A stretch of 64,000 bases of DNA from Rhodomicrobium lacus (GTDB lineage: Bacteria > Pseudomonadota > Alphaproteobacteria > Rhizobiales > Rhodomicrobiaceae), in assembly GCF_003992725.1 (NCBI RefSeq), contig NZ_RZNF01000012.1, forward strand, positions 868,001 through 932,000, read 5' to 3'. Of the stretch, positions 31,145 to 39,025 are shown piece after piece (position 1 is the first letter of the stretch; every line of letters starts with the position of its first letter). The notes beneath the pieces were generated by a model that was not told the DNA's origin, made no database searches, and worked only from the letters and a program-made list of their open reading frames with translations. The position numbers were made by a program, and so were the translations under genes.

Positions 31145-32392
31145 TCACGCGCCCTGCGTCGCGGTTGATGCATCATCGCGCGCGGGTTTCGCACTCTCGA
31201 TTGCACGGTTGCGCGGCCATTGCAGGATCGTTGCAGGATGCCTGCGCGGTTTGAGTTGCACGCCGAGGTAGCAGGTCCCGAACCCGCCCGCGTGGCTCCC
31301 ACGCTTCCCGGTGAGGCCGAAGGTGCGCTTCACATGGCGGTAGAACGCCGTCTCGGAGAGGAGCGGCGTGGCGCGCCCGCGCTCCCGGCTCCACCGCTCA
31401 TAGGCCGCCAGCGCGTCCGCAGCGGCGAGCCGCGCCCCTTCGCGCCGCTCGACATTGGCATCGAGAAACGCCGCGAGATCGGCCACGCGTGGATCGGGAA
31501 AACCGGTCACGTCGTCGTCGTCAATCCGCGCCAATTCGACCTGACGACGCTCTGACACCGCGCTCGCCGCCACGATTGACGACGACGACGGCGCTTTCGG
31601 GCGCGGCTTCGAGCCGATCAGAACCGCCGGCGAAATGAGGCTGCCTGCCTCGATCAGGAACACGACGACGAGCGCGAGCAGCTCCTGCGTGGAGCCGACC
31701 GGAAGCCCCACGGCCGCCAGCGCCTGGCCGACCGGGCCGAGCGCGTCGGCGTTGCCGCCGGCGGGCGCGAGCCGCTCCATCCGCGCCTTGGCCTTTTCGA
31801 GGGCCGTCGCCAGCTTGTCGCGCTCCTGCGCGGTTGCGAGTTCAGCGCGCAGCGACGTTACAGTGGGGCAGTTGTTACGCTGCACGTAGTTTTCGATGAT
31901 CTTGCAGTCACCGAGTCCATAGAGTGCGAGTTTCCCGTCAAGTTCTGCGAGGACCGTGCCTGTGGGCCGCACCGTGCCCATCGCCTTGATCGCGCGCAAT
32001 GCGGCGTCCGCGTCGCCCTTCGCGGCGAGATAGGCGGGGCTTTCCGCCACCGTCGCCCACTCGTGACGGCCGAAATATTTCTCCATCGTGCGGTTGTTCG
32101 CGGTGAGGCTGTAGCCGACGCACACAGCCAGGATCGGCAGGCCGATCAGCCCCGCAGCCCAGCGCCCGCGCCGCCACGTCACCATGATGTAAAACGATTT
32201 GTACAGCTCGCCCGCGAGGATCACGGCAAGCAGCGCGCCGGTGAGCGCGAGCGGCATCGTTTGCGATTCGTCCCACGCGAACACAAGGCCAACCGTGGTT
32301 GACGCCGCCACGAAAAACCCCGCAACGATGGCGCCGACCGTGTCGCCGGGCCGCTCGCGCATGAATTGCCAGATTGAGCTGAGCGATGCCAT
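31145..32392 (-). CDS. Membrane protein with a replication-type winged-helix C-terminal domain
   Basis: 415 residues from the ATG sharing one base with the methyltransferase stop. Three membrane segments at about residues 18-37, 45-62 and 77-95, a soluble middle with coiled coil (ERDKLATALEKAKARMERL), a fourth segment near 250-272 (LLALVVVFLIEAGSLISPAV), then a C-terminal domain (about 320-400: AADALAAYERWSRERG, TAFYRHVKRTFGL, CYLGVQLK) like that of D5/P4 primases. It may tether phage DNA or replication proteins to the membrane; this is inference. Confidence 0.7.
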   Translation of the reverse strand: MASLSSIWQFMRERPGDTVGAIVAGFFVAASTTVGLVFAWDESQTMPLALTGALLAVILAGELYKSFYIMVTWRRGRWAAGLIGLPILAVCVGYSLTANNRTMEKYFGRHEWATVAESPAYLAAKGDADAALRAIKAMGTVRPTGTVLAELDGKLALYGLGDCKIIENYVQRNNCPTVTSLRAELATAQERDKLATALEKAKARMERLAPAGGNADALGPVGQALAAVGLPVGSTQELLALVVVFLIEAGSLISPAVLIGSKPRPKAPSSSSIVAASAVSERRQVELARIDDDDVTGFPDPRVADLAAFLDANVERREGARLAAADALAAYERWSRERGRATPLLSETAFYRHVKRTFGLTGKRGSHAGGFGTCYLGVQLKPRRHPATILQWPRNRAIESAKPARDDASTATQGA

Positions 32393-33027
32393 TACGCCGC
32401 CTCCTTGGCCGCGCGGAGCGGCTCCCACGAAATTCGCTTGATTGTGGTGTCGCCTCGGTGCTCGCGGTCCCACACGAACCACGCGTAATCCATCTGCGAG
32501 CTGACGCGCGGCCCGGTCCAGCCGTCGCGGTGCATCATCGGCAGACGACGCCGGAACACGAGCACACGAGCCAGATGCCCGCCGTCGAGCACCGCGCGCC
32601 GGGCGCGACCTTCGGCATCGTTCTTGTTGCCCGCCGTGATGAACGCCAGCCGCAACAGCATGCAGACGCGCGGGCAGAGATCGAGCGCGTGCTGCGCGAA
32701 TTGCGAGGCGAGTTTGTAGGGCGGGTTCGTGACGATGCATTCGATTCGTCCGGCGCCGACCCGCGAACGCGGAGCTTCGCGCTCCATCAGGAAATCCGCG
32801 CCCGACAGATCCTGCTGAAACCAGCCGTAATCCACCAAGTCGCTGGAGAACACGCTATGCTCGGCGGCACGCAAAACACGCACGATGGACCCCGGCCCGC
32901 AGGCTGGCTCCCAGATCTCGAAGGGCAGCCTCTCATGCTCCAGCAGCGCCCAGACGGCCTCCGGCGGCGTCTCGTAGAGATCGTTGCCGCGCTCGGATAG
33001 CGCCGCGCGCTTGTTCCCGCCCCCCAT
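32392..33027 (-). CDS. Phage DNA methyltransferase (N6-adenine-type signature)
   Basis: 211 residues from the ATG sharing one base with the upstream stop. SAM-binding motif I is EPACGPGSIV (about residues 39-48), and the catalytic motif IV is NPPYK (about residue 98), as in DNA adenine methyltransferases. The N-terminus GNDLYETPPEAVWALLE is typical of single-gene phage methyltransferases. It lies in the early operon and could protect phage DNA from host restriction. Confidence 0.82.
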   Translation of the reverse strand: MGGGNKRAALSERGNDLYETPPEAVWALLEHERLPFEIWEPACGPGSIVRVLRAAEHSVFSSDLVDYGWFQQDLSGADFLMEREAPRSRVGAGRIECIVTNPPYKLASQFAQHALDLCPRVCMLLRLAFITAGNKNDAEGRARRAVLDGGHLARVLVFRRRLPMMHRDGWTGPRVSSQMDYAWFVWDREHRGDTTIKRISWEPLRAAKEAA

Positions 33028-33416
33028 CACGCCACCTCTGCCGGGATAGGCTCGTGCCTCTGTTCTTCCGAAACGTCCTCGAACTTCCAGACGCCCAGCT
33101 TGTGCCGCGCCGCCCAATCCTGCGCTGCAGCATTCAGCACGCGCGCCAGATCGGACCATTGATCTTCCGTCACCTGATCAGTGGCACACTCATCGTCGTC
33201 AGGGTCACTGTTTTCCGAGTTTATCTCGTCAAAGGCTTCAGCTAGCAGCCCTTGATCAAACACCTTGGCGTAGAACTTGCCCGGCGTGCAGAGCGCCGTA
33301 TAGGTGGCGACATCCGGATTATCGGCGATCCCTTCGCGCAACGCCTCTTCGCGAATTTCATAGGGGCCGAAATAATATTCTTGGTTGTGCGAGTAGTACC
33401 AGTTCGCCTTCATCAC
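33027..33416 (-). CDS. Hypothetical phage protein
   Basis: 129 residues, ATG overlapping the upstream stop. Soluble and acidic, beginning with an aromatic stretch (WYYSHNQEYYFGPYEIREEA) and containing an acidic patch (NSENSDPDDDECA). No family recognised. Coupled on both sides within the early operon. Confidence 0.58.
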   Translation of the reverse strand: MMKANWYYSHNQEYYFGPYEIREEALREGIADNPDVATYTALCTPGKFYAKVFDQGLLAEAFDEINSENSDPDDDECATDQVTEDQWSDLARVLNAAAQDWAARHKLGVWKFEDVSEEQRHEPIPAEVA

Positions 33417-33745
33417 GCAGCCCTCAAAATCTTGAACTTCGGGAGACGCCGCGCCTCGGCGTCGAGCCAGTCGCGCAGCGGTTCGGATTCGAGCCGCGCC
33501 TGGCGCATCAGGTGTTCGGCGTGGCGGATCTCGCGCTCATCGATGCGCAGCAGCGCGCCGATCGCGCCCACCGGCACACCCGCCTGCCGCATCAGCCACA
33601 CGGAGAGGTGCTGACCGGTCCACGTGTCGCGGGGGCCGCGCAACTGCGCCCACGGAAAAAACGTCTGTGCCGCGATCACGCGCGCATAGATGCGCCGCGC
33701 GAGGGCCTCGGAGCCGAATGTCTGGCGGTCAGTGCTATCGAGCAT
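33413..33745 (-). CDS. Small DNA-binding-like phage protein
   Basis: 110 residues from the ATG at 33745; a longer frame from 33811 runs through the upstream gene and is rejected. The sequence ARRIYARVIAAQTFFPWAQ, then VGAIGALLRIDEREIRHAEH recalls the helix-turn-helix at the end of DnaA, but without the conserved DnaA signature. It could be a phage replication or regulatory protein. Confidence 0.52.
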   Translation of the reverse strand: MLDSTDRQTFGSEALARRIYARVIAAQTFFPWAQLRGPRDTWTGQHLSVWLMRQAGVPVGAIGALLRIDEREIRHAEHLMRQARLESEPLRDWLDAEARRLPKFKILRAA

Positions 33746-34007
33746 GTGCGGCGCCTCCACGGTCGCGGTAAAACTCGACGAGCGGTGCGCCCAGCACGCG
33801 CGACGCGGCATAGAGCCGGCCGGCGCTGATGCGGTTCGTGCCCGTCTCGTATTTCTGGATCTGCTGCATGCTGACGCCGATGGCCGCGCCGAGCATGCCC
33901 TGCGTCAGCCCGCGCTCCTCGCGGATCTGGCGCAGCCGCACGGCGACGATCTCGTCATATTCGGTCCTCAGGCGCTGGCCGCGCGCCGCCCTAGCCACGA
34001 TTTGCAC
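33735..34007 (-). CDS. XRE-family HTH regulator
   Basis: 90 residues, GTG start inside the end of the primase gene. Residues 22-75 form a clear HTH_3 domain: VRLRQIREERGLTQGMLGAA then IGVSMQQIQKYETGTNRIS. The rest is short, without a peptidase or other effector domain. It may tune early gene expression. It is separate from the CI/Cro pair at 36.3-37.3 kb. Confidence 0.82.
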   Translation of the reverse strand: MQIVARAARGQRLRTEYDEIVAVRLRQIREERGLTQGMLGAAIGVSMQQIQKYETGTNRISAGRLYAASRVLGAPLVEFYRDRGGAAHAR

Positions 34008-35106
34008 AGCGCCGCTCCATCAGCATGTCGTTAAAATCCTTGCCGGGCGCAGCCATCGCAATGCGCGTGTCGATTCCCTGCACCTGGCGAAATTTGAGCG
34101 CGCCGCGATCCAGCATGAGCCGCGTGCGCGCCGGGTCTTTGCCGTCGGCGTCGCCGAGGAGCGTGAGCCGCTCGACACCGCGCGGCATCAGCGCGCCGAT
34201 CTTGTCGAGCGTCGGCACGGCATTGAGCCCGCCGCCTGTCATGTTGCCGAGCGACAACCCGCTGAAAAAGCACGCGCGCCGCCCGACTTCGGCCAGATCG
34301 CTCATCACCGAAAGCGTCGTCTCGTAGCCCTCGCCCATGATCGCGTCAGCCGCGAATGGGGTCAGAAATCCGAGCGAACCCCACACATTGCCGAGCGCCA
34401 GTTTCGCCTTCGGCAGCCGCGCCTTGCCGCGCCCGTCCGGCGCCAGCCAGGTGCGATGCACGCCCGCGAAATCGCGGTCGCGCGTGAGAATTGCGCCCAC
34501 CATCGCGGGGCCGACGTGATGCACATCCTGCCGGTGATATTCGAGCGCCGGGTGAAACCGGAGGCTCGCGGGAATGAGGAACCCGTAAACGGCCTCCATC
34601 GCGTCGAGATTGATGCAACGCCAGCGGAGGTAGACCTCGACCAGCGTGCCGCGCGCGGGCACGCATTCGTCCCAGATTGCGCGGGCGCGGCGGAGCTTCG
34701 CGGCTTTCTCGCGCCGCTCTTCTTCCTCGGTCGCGGCTTCCTGCACGCGCCGCTTCTCGGCCTGCGCCTGCGCCGCCTTCTCGCGCCGCTCGCGCGCCTC
34801 GGCGTCGTCATCCTCGCGCGGCAGCAGCCCGGCCCATCCGGCCAGCGTCTGGAGTGCCTCGCGGAAATCGCAGCCGTCCATGAGCTGCACGAAGCGGATC
34901 ACATCGCCGCCCTCGTCGCTCGCAAAACATTTGAACACCTGCTTGCCGGGATGGACGTAGAACGACGCCGTGCGCTCGCGCTTGAACGGCGACAGTCCGA
35001 CGAACTCGCGGCCGTCGCGCTTCAGCGCGACGTGATAGCGGTTGCGCACCACGTCCTCGATGCGGTGCGCCGCCTTCACGCTCTCGATGTCGATTCCCTG
35101 CCGCAT
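33991..35106 (-). CDS. Phage primase: CHC2-like N-terminal domain plus toprim domain
   Basis: 371 residues. Residues 1-85 have the fold pattern of the DnaG zinc-binding domain (FVGLSPFKRERTASFYVHP, then FKCFASDEGGDVIRFV), but three of four zinc ligands are changed (SPFK for CPFH and ASDE for GCG-type). Residues 95-140 are a charged coiled coil. The toprim domain has MGEGYETTLSV (about residue 254) and LLGDADGKDPAR (about 318). It is the first gene of the leftward early operon in the replication block. Confidence 0.85.
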   Translation of the reverse strand: MRQGIDIESVKAAHRIEDVVRNRYHVALKRDGREFVGLSPFKRERTASFYVHPGKQVFKCFASDEGGDVIRFVQLMDGCDFREALQTLAGWAGLLPREDDDAEARERREKAAQAQAEKRRVQEAATEEEERREKAAKLRRARAIWDECVPARGTLVEVYLRWRCINLDAMEAVYGFLIPASLRFHPALEYHRQDVHHVGPAMVGAILTRDRDFAGVHRTWLAPDGRGKARLPKAKLALGNVWGSLGFLTPFAADAIMGEGYETTLSVMSDLAEVGRRACFFSGLSLGNMTGGGLNAVPTLDKIGALMPRGVERLTLLGDADGKDPARTRLMLDRGALKFRQVQGIDTRIAMAAPGKDFNDMLMERRCANRG

Positions 35107-35332
35107 CGCCGCCTCGGTTGAAATTCGGTGCCACCCTCTCAGGTGGCGTGGGCCAGCGGCTTGCCTTTACTGCCGATGCTTGCCCGGATCACGCCTCGCC
35201 TACGGCCAGCGTTACCTTCCCGGGGTGCGCATTTCGAACCGCCCATCGGCGGAAACTGGGTGCCGGGTTCTTTCCCCCCGGCTAAGTCACGCGTGTGGAT
35301 CACCGGGGCGCGTTCCCGGCGCGGCGCTCGAC
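35107..35332. other. Gene-free gap before the primase gene
   Basis: 226 bp without a supported gene. It has a GCCACC/GGTGGC hairpin (35130-35147) near the primase start. A 35-codon frame exists on the minus strand but has no ribosome site. No clear promoter was recognised; the early operon may be read from the Cro promoter at 36.5 kb. Confidence 0.4.
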
Positions 35333-36052
35333 TTACTTGAGCGCCGGTAGCTCGGTCGGGATCGCGTAGGACAGGCCCACGCGCACGACATGCAGCTCGG
35401 GGTGCCAGGTCGCCGTCTGCGCGGCTGCCTCGCCGCTCGCGGGCGCGGTCACGGACACGTCGCCGAGGTCGACGTAGAGATACTCGCCGCGCAGGCGCAG
35501 ACGGTCGGCGAGCGCCCATTCGACGCCCGCGCCCGCCGTCCAGCCGACCTTGGTCTGCCACTCGCTTTTGCTGGTGGACACCGTCACGTCGGGATCGGCG
35601 AACGTGTAGCCGTTGCCGAATTTGAGATCGGCGTAGGCGAGACCGCCCGTCGCGTAGATCAGCGCGTTGCCGAGCGGCGCGCCGACGCGGCCGCGCACGG
35701 TGCCGAACCAGTCGATATGCGCGGCGCTGCGCGTGACGACGGTGTCGCCCGCCGTCTTGCGGCTGGTGTCGGAGATGTCCGCGCCCTGAAAATCGGCCTC
35801 GACGCCGAGAACGGAGCGCCCGAGCACGAGATTATAGCCGACGAGACCGCCGCCGAACGCTCCCTCCGGCGTCACGTGATCGCTCGGCGAGCCCGCCCAG
35901 CCCGCGTTTGCGCCCGCATAGAGACCGCCCCACGCGGGGCTTGCCTCGGCCACGGCGAGCACGGCGCGGGCCGGGCTCGAATAGAGGTCCGCCGCGGTGG
36001 CCGCGCCGATCCCGGCGAGCAGGGCGATAGCAGAAATTACAATGCGTTTCAT
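35333..36052 (-). CDS. Outer membrane beta-barrel protein, Omp25/RopB type, carried by the prophage
   Basis: 239 residues from the ATG at 36052, preceded by GAGGGA. Signal peptide residues 1-21 (MKRIVISAIALLAGIGAATA). The barrel shows repeated aromatic-ended strands: WGGLYAGANAGWAG, GGGLVGYNLVLG, HIDWFGTVRGRVG, ALIYATGGLAYADLKFG and a C-terminal VRVGLSYAI. A protein of the same family is on the chromosome at 53226. Placed next to the immunity region, it may change the lysogen surface, for example to block superinfection. Confidence 0.85.
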   Translation of the reverse strand: MKRIVISAIALLAGIGAATAADLYSSPARAVLAVAEASPAWGGLYAGANAGWAGSPSDHVTPEGAFGGGLVGYNLVLGRSVLGVEADFQGADISDTSRKTAGDTVVTRSAAHIDWFGTVRGRVGAPLGNALIYATGGLAYADLKFGNGYTFADPDVTVSTSKSEWQTKVGWTAGAGVEWALADRLRLRGEYLYVDLGDVSVTAPASGEAAAQTATWHPELHVVRVGLSYAIPTELPALK

Positions 36053-36065
36053 GAGTCCCTCGTGG

Positions 36066-36191
36066 TTAATGGCGCAGGGCCGCGATGACGAAAATTCCGA
36101 CAATCGCCGTCGCGTAGAGCGCGAACGCCGTCAGAAGGCCCATCGCGATCAGGTCGAGTACCCGTCTCGAAGTCATTTCCTCATCGTCCAT
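36066..36191 (-). CDS. Very small membrane protein (41 residues)
   Basis: The ATG at 36191 follows an excellent ribosome site (AAAGGAGCGACC). A charged start (MDDEEMTSRR) precedes one membrane segment (LDLIAMGLLTAFALYATAIV). The gene sits between the Cro-like gene and the outer membrane protein and is likely co-transcribed with them. Function unknown; small phage proteins of this type often act on superinfecting phages. Confidence 0.6.
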   Translation of the reverse strand: MDDEEMTSRRVLDLIAMGLLTAFALYATAIVGIFVIAALRH

Positions 36192-36271
36192 GGTCGCTCC
36201 TTTCCGGGCGTAGCTTCGCCGACCCGCCGCGCGAGCGCGGTGGGTGTACGCATGACATCGAAAAACTCTGT

Positions 36272-36538
36272 TCACGCCGTTTGCCGACGCTGGAATACGT
36301 TTTCGGTTGTGGGGTCAGTGTCGATACGCGCCCGTTGCGCCGAATAGCGCCGGTGCATATCGTCTACGGTCACGGCACCGCCTGAGTGCTCGACGATAGA
36401 ATCGATCAGGGAAGCGCGGGGCCATATGAGCCCGCGCGCGATTCGGCGCATGTGGCCCACATCAATGGGCAGCCGCAACTTATCCGCGAGCTGCTCATAG
36501 GTGAGGCCTAATTCGTGACGGTACGATTCCACATCCAT
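36272..36538 (-). CDS. Cro-like regulator
   Basis: 88 residues, first gene leftward of the repressor and divergent from it. Residues 8-35 (ELGLTYEQLADKLRLPIDV, then MRRIARGLIW) look like an HTH of the Cro/C1 type. The promoter (TTGACA at 36568-36573 on the minus strand) lies so close that the message may be nearly leaderless. Position opposite the CI-like gene, with a shared 17-bp operator, supports the role. Confidence 0.65.
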   Translation of the reverse strand: MDVESYRHELGLTYEQLADKLRLPIDVGHMRRIARGLIWPRASLIDSIVEHSGGAVTVDDMHRRYSAQRARIDTDPTTENVFQRRQTA

Positions 36539-36548
36539 GGAATGGATA

Positions 36549-36565
36549 GTGGCATATCATTCCAC
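36549..36565. promoter_or_regulatory. CI/Cro operator O1 in the cro promoter
   Basis: GTGGCATATCATTCCAC is a near-perfect 17-bp dyad (6 of 7 arm positions). On the minus strand it lies just after TTGACA (36573-36568), covering the spacer and -10 area of the leftward promoter. A second copy with two compensating changes is at 37689-37705. A half site GTGGAAT is at 36591-36597 on the repressor side. Confidence 0.7.
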
Positions 36566-36641
36566 ACTGTCAAGCGACCTCTGCGAAACAGTGGAATAAA
36601 AAGCGATTTCGCGGCACAGTCGGCTGCGCAACATATGAGGA

Positions 36642-37250
36642 ATGGTCAAGATCGAGATGCGAAAAAAGAACAGGATCGCAAAACTGCGAAAGGAGCGCGG
36701 GCTGTCTCAGCCAATGCTCGCGGCGAAGGTGGGGCTCTCGAAATCCACGATCTCCAAAATCGAGACAGGCGGCCAACGAATGCTGGGGCATCAAGCGCTT
36801 GCGATTTCGGACGCGCTCGGCGTCTCCATGAACGATCTTTACGAAGACGGCGGTGTCGTGTCGCCTGCGCGCGGCGGCTTTGCTGAAGAGGCTGCGCCAT
36901 TTACACCCGAAACCGATACGCTTGAGTCGCGCATTCCGCTCGAAGAACACCAATCCTGGTATAAGATTGAGACGAGCTATCTGGATCAAATCGGCTATCT
37001 CGACGGCGATCTCGTTGTGATCGATATATCGCGAGAGGCGCTCACCGATCTTCAGATCGGCGACGTCGTGATAGCGAATTACTACCCACGCAAAAACGGC
37101 GCTGAAACTATAGTGCGTCAATTCATACCGCCTTCTCTACTCATTACGAACGGGCGTAAAAATCTTCCTTCGCTAAATACCGAGTCCGACAATGTTTCTA
37201 TTCTCGGGAAAGTGGTATATCCGCGACGTCGGCCCGCTAGGGCGCGTTAG
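36642..37250 (+). CDS. CI-like phage repressor with S24-type C-terminal domain
   Basis: 202 residues. HTH at residues 12-65: IAKLRKERGLSQPMLAAKVG then LSKSTISKIETGGQR. Residues 100-195 resemble the LexA/S24 fold: ETSYLDQIGYLDGDLVVID holds the likely Ser, but the usual Lys is an Arg (GAETIVRQF), and the Ser-to-GD distance is two residues longer than normal. It may therefore not cleave itself and may depend on the antirepressor at 14257. The ATG sits one base after GAGG; an ATG at 36657 is an alternative. Confidence 0.85.
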   Translation: MVKIEMRKKNRIAKLRKERGLSQPMLAAKVGLSKSTISKIETGGQRMLGHQALAISDALGVSMNDLYEDGGVVSPARGGFAEEAAPFTPETDTLESRIPLEEHQSWYKIETSYLDQIGYLDGDLVVIDISREALTDLQIGDVVIANYYPRKNGAETIVRQFIPPSLLITNGRKNLPSLNTESDNVSILGKVVYPRRRPARAR

Positions 37251-37557
37251 AATTCTTCAGGAATATTAGTTTTGGTTTGAAACATAGCGTTTCGTGTGCG
37301 CCACATACTTTCTCGACGCGTATCTGATATACGAAATCTTGCCTGCGCGCAGTCGCTGTGCCGCCGATGATTGTCGCACCATCGGGTGCGGTCTTTTTCA
37401 CTAATGGCAAAAATGTCACAGTTGCAGGCTTAAATGCCTGCTGAACTGTGGCTATCGCGACCACCTCTTCCAGATAGGCGTCGGACGGACCGGAGATCGC
37501 TCGGAACCCGACCCACGCCAGCGCAATAATTCCCAGCACTTTCAATGCATTTGTCAT
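37237..37557 (-). CDS. Small membrane-anchored protein in the immunity region
   Basis: 106 residues from the ATG at 37557 (an ATG at 37572 is also possible). One membrane segment (about residues 3-20, ALKVLGIIALAWVGFRAI) and a soluble part with two Cys (VCGAHETLC) near the C-terminus. It converges with the repressor and overlaps it by 14 bases. AT-rich compared with the structural genes. Likely a lysogeny-expressed accessory gene. Confidence 0.6.
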   Translation of the reverse strand: MTNALKVLGIIALAWVGFRAISGPSDAYLEEVVAIATVQQAFKPATVTFLPLVKKTAPDGATIIGGTATARRQDFVYQIRVEKVCGAHETLCFKPKLIFLKNSNAP

Positions 37558-37677
37558 TGTAAACCCACGCATAACCAACAAACAGCTTAAGCCTGAACAT
37601 AAAAAGAAGTGGAAGGCAAGCGGGCGGTTGCACGCGGCATTAGGAATGAGGTGTGTCGCGCGAGGTTCCACACCGTC

Positions 37678-37705
37678 GCTTGACGGTAGTGGAATATCAT
37701 GCCAC
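37678..37705 (+). promoter_or_regulatory. Rightward promoter -35 box with operator O2
   Basis: TTGACG (37678-37683) is followed five bases on by GTGGAATATCATGCCAC (37689-37705), which matches O1 read on the other strand at 14 of 17 positions and has the same -35/operator order. The -10 box is not clear. It would place the HD hydrolase to integrase operon under the same repressor as cro. Confidence 0.6.
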
Positions 37706-37742
37706 TTTTAACCCGCCATTAAGTCTTCCGCGAGGCAATTCG

Positions 37743-38387
37743 ATGAAACCGCAAGTAGCAGAGCAGACCGGGCCGGTTATGCCCGGGCAGGTTATCCCAC
37801 TCCGCACGCCACACTGGACGCAAACCCACTCCGGGCTCGCGTTCGACCTCACCGCACAACTGCCGCATCAGGTGAATATCCACGACATCGCCGCCGCGCT
37901 GGCGAAGCAGTGCCGATTCGCCGGAGCCTGCACGCAGTTCTATTCGGTCGCGCAGCACTCGGTGATCGTTGCCGACGCGCTGAAAAAGCACACGCCGATC
38001 GTGCAGCTCTACGGACTGCTGCATGATGCGCACGAGGCCTATATCGGCGACGTGATCCGCCCGGTGAAGGAACTCGTCGCGAGCGTGCTGCCCTACGATC
38101 CGTTCAGCGCCCTGGGCGACGCGGTGCAGCGCACAATCTACGCGGCGTTCCGTCTGCCTGAGCCGTCCGAGGCGGTGCGCCAGCTCGTGCACCGCGCCGA
38201 CAATCAGGCGCTGGCGACAGAGCAGCGCGACGTGATGGCCGATCCCGAACGCGAATGGGGACTGACCGAAGCGCCGCTATCTCGCCCGATCATCCCGCTG
38301 CCCTGGCCGCGCGCCGAGGAAAAATTCCTGCAGGCGTTCGCCGATCTCAGCGTTCAAGCCGGACTCGGCGTCGGGAGGCGGTCATGA
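37743..38387 (+). CDS. HD-domain phosphohydrolase (YfbR-like)
   Basis: 214 residues from the ATG at 37743 (GAGG seven bases upstream). HD motifs: QFYSVAQHSVIVADAL with the first His, LLHDAHEAYIGDV with the HD pair and E-x-x-xGD, and a later HRADNQAL. This matches 5'-nucleotidase YfbR-like HD proteins found on many phages, which may balance nucleotide pools. First gene of the rightward operon. Confidence 0.82.
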   Translation: MKPQVAEQTGPVMPGQVIPLRTPHWTQTHSGLAFDLTAQLPHQVNIHDIAAALAKQCRFAGACTQFYSVAQHSVIVADALKKHTPIVQLYGLLHDAHEAYIGDVIRPVKELVASVLPYDPFSALGDAVQRTIYAAFRLPEPSEAVRQLVHRADNQALATEQRDVMADPEREWGLTEAPLSRPIIPLPWPRAEEKFLQAFADLSVQAGLGVGRRS

Positions 38388-39025
38388 TCGACTTGAGCGT
38401 TTTTTGCTCCGAGGCGTCTATTTATTCACTCGACAAACCGTTTTCGATCGGTGCCTACACCTATGCCACCAACGGGCACCTGGTTATCAGGGTGCCCCGT
38501 CGCGCGGATGTGCCAGAGCGCGACGGCACTCCCGCAATTGATCGGCTGCCCCATCCATGGATAGGCCGAGATTACCGGCCCCTTCCGACCCTGCCAGAGA
38601 GTATTTTTTACGATTGCGACATCTGCGCGGGCGAAGGGCGCGTAGTCGATTGCCCCGACTGTGACGACGGCACGGTGGAGTGCCCTCATTGCGGCGCAGA
38701 GAGTAATTGCAAAAATTGTGACGGTCGGGGCGTCGTTCCTGCCTCCGAACATCCGGACGAGGAATCGCAAGCGTGCACATGCTATGGGGGGCAGCGCCCA
38801 ACAAAAGCCGCCGTATGTCTCGGTCAAGGGCGGACGTTTGGAACTCTGTATCTGCTTAAAATCAGCAAGTTGCCCGGATTGCGGTTTTCGGTCGCCCCCG
38901 CAGACGAATCTCGCAGCTCACCGTCTCACTTCATTTTTGACGGTGGGGAGGGGCTTATCATGCCCCGTCAAGGCGATATCCCGGAAGACACTATCAACCT
39001 GATGATCGACGAGGAGGCCGCGTGA
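38384..39025 (+). CDS. Phage protein with DnaJ-like zinc-binding Cys repeats
   Basis: 213 residues, ATG overlapping the previous stop. Residues 75-118 contain four CxxC pairs (CDIC, CPDC, CPHC, CKNC) with Gly spacing as in the DnaJ zinc domain, followed by a CTC. The N-terminal part (KPFSIGAYTYATNGHLVIRV) and C-terminal part (KISKLPGLRFSVAP) are beta-like. No J domain. It may hold a protein or nucleic acid; function unknown. Confidence 0.65.
   Translation: MIDLSVFCSEASIYSLDKPFSIGAYTYATNGHLVIRVPRRADVPERDGTPAIDRLPHPWIGRDYRPLPTLPESIFYDCDICAGEGRVVDCPDCDDGTVECPHCGAESNCKNCDGRGVVPASEHPDEESQACTCYGGQRPTKAAVCLGQGRTFGTLYLLKISKLPGLRFSVAPADESRSSPSHFIFDGGEGLIMPRQGDIPEDTINLMIDEEAA

Noticed and set aside
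35120-35147. GAGGGTGGCACCG ahead of the primase gene, resembling part of a T-box
   Set aside because: No stem I, specifier loop or terminator/antiterminator pair, T-boxes are not expected in this group, and a primase is not a T-box target.
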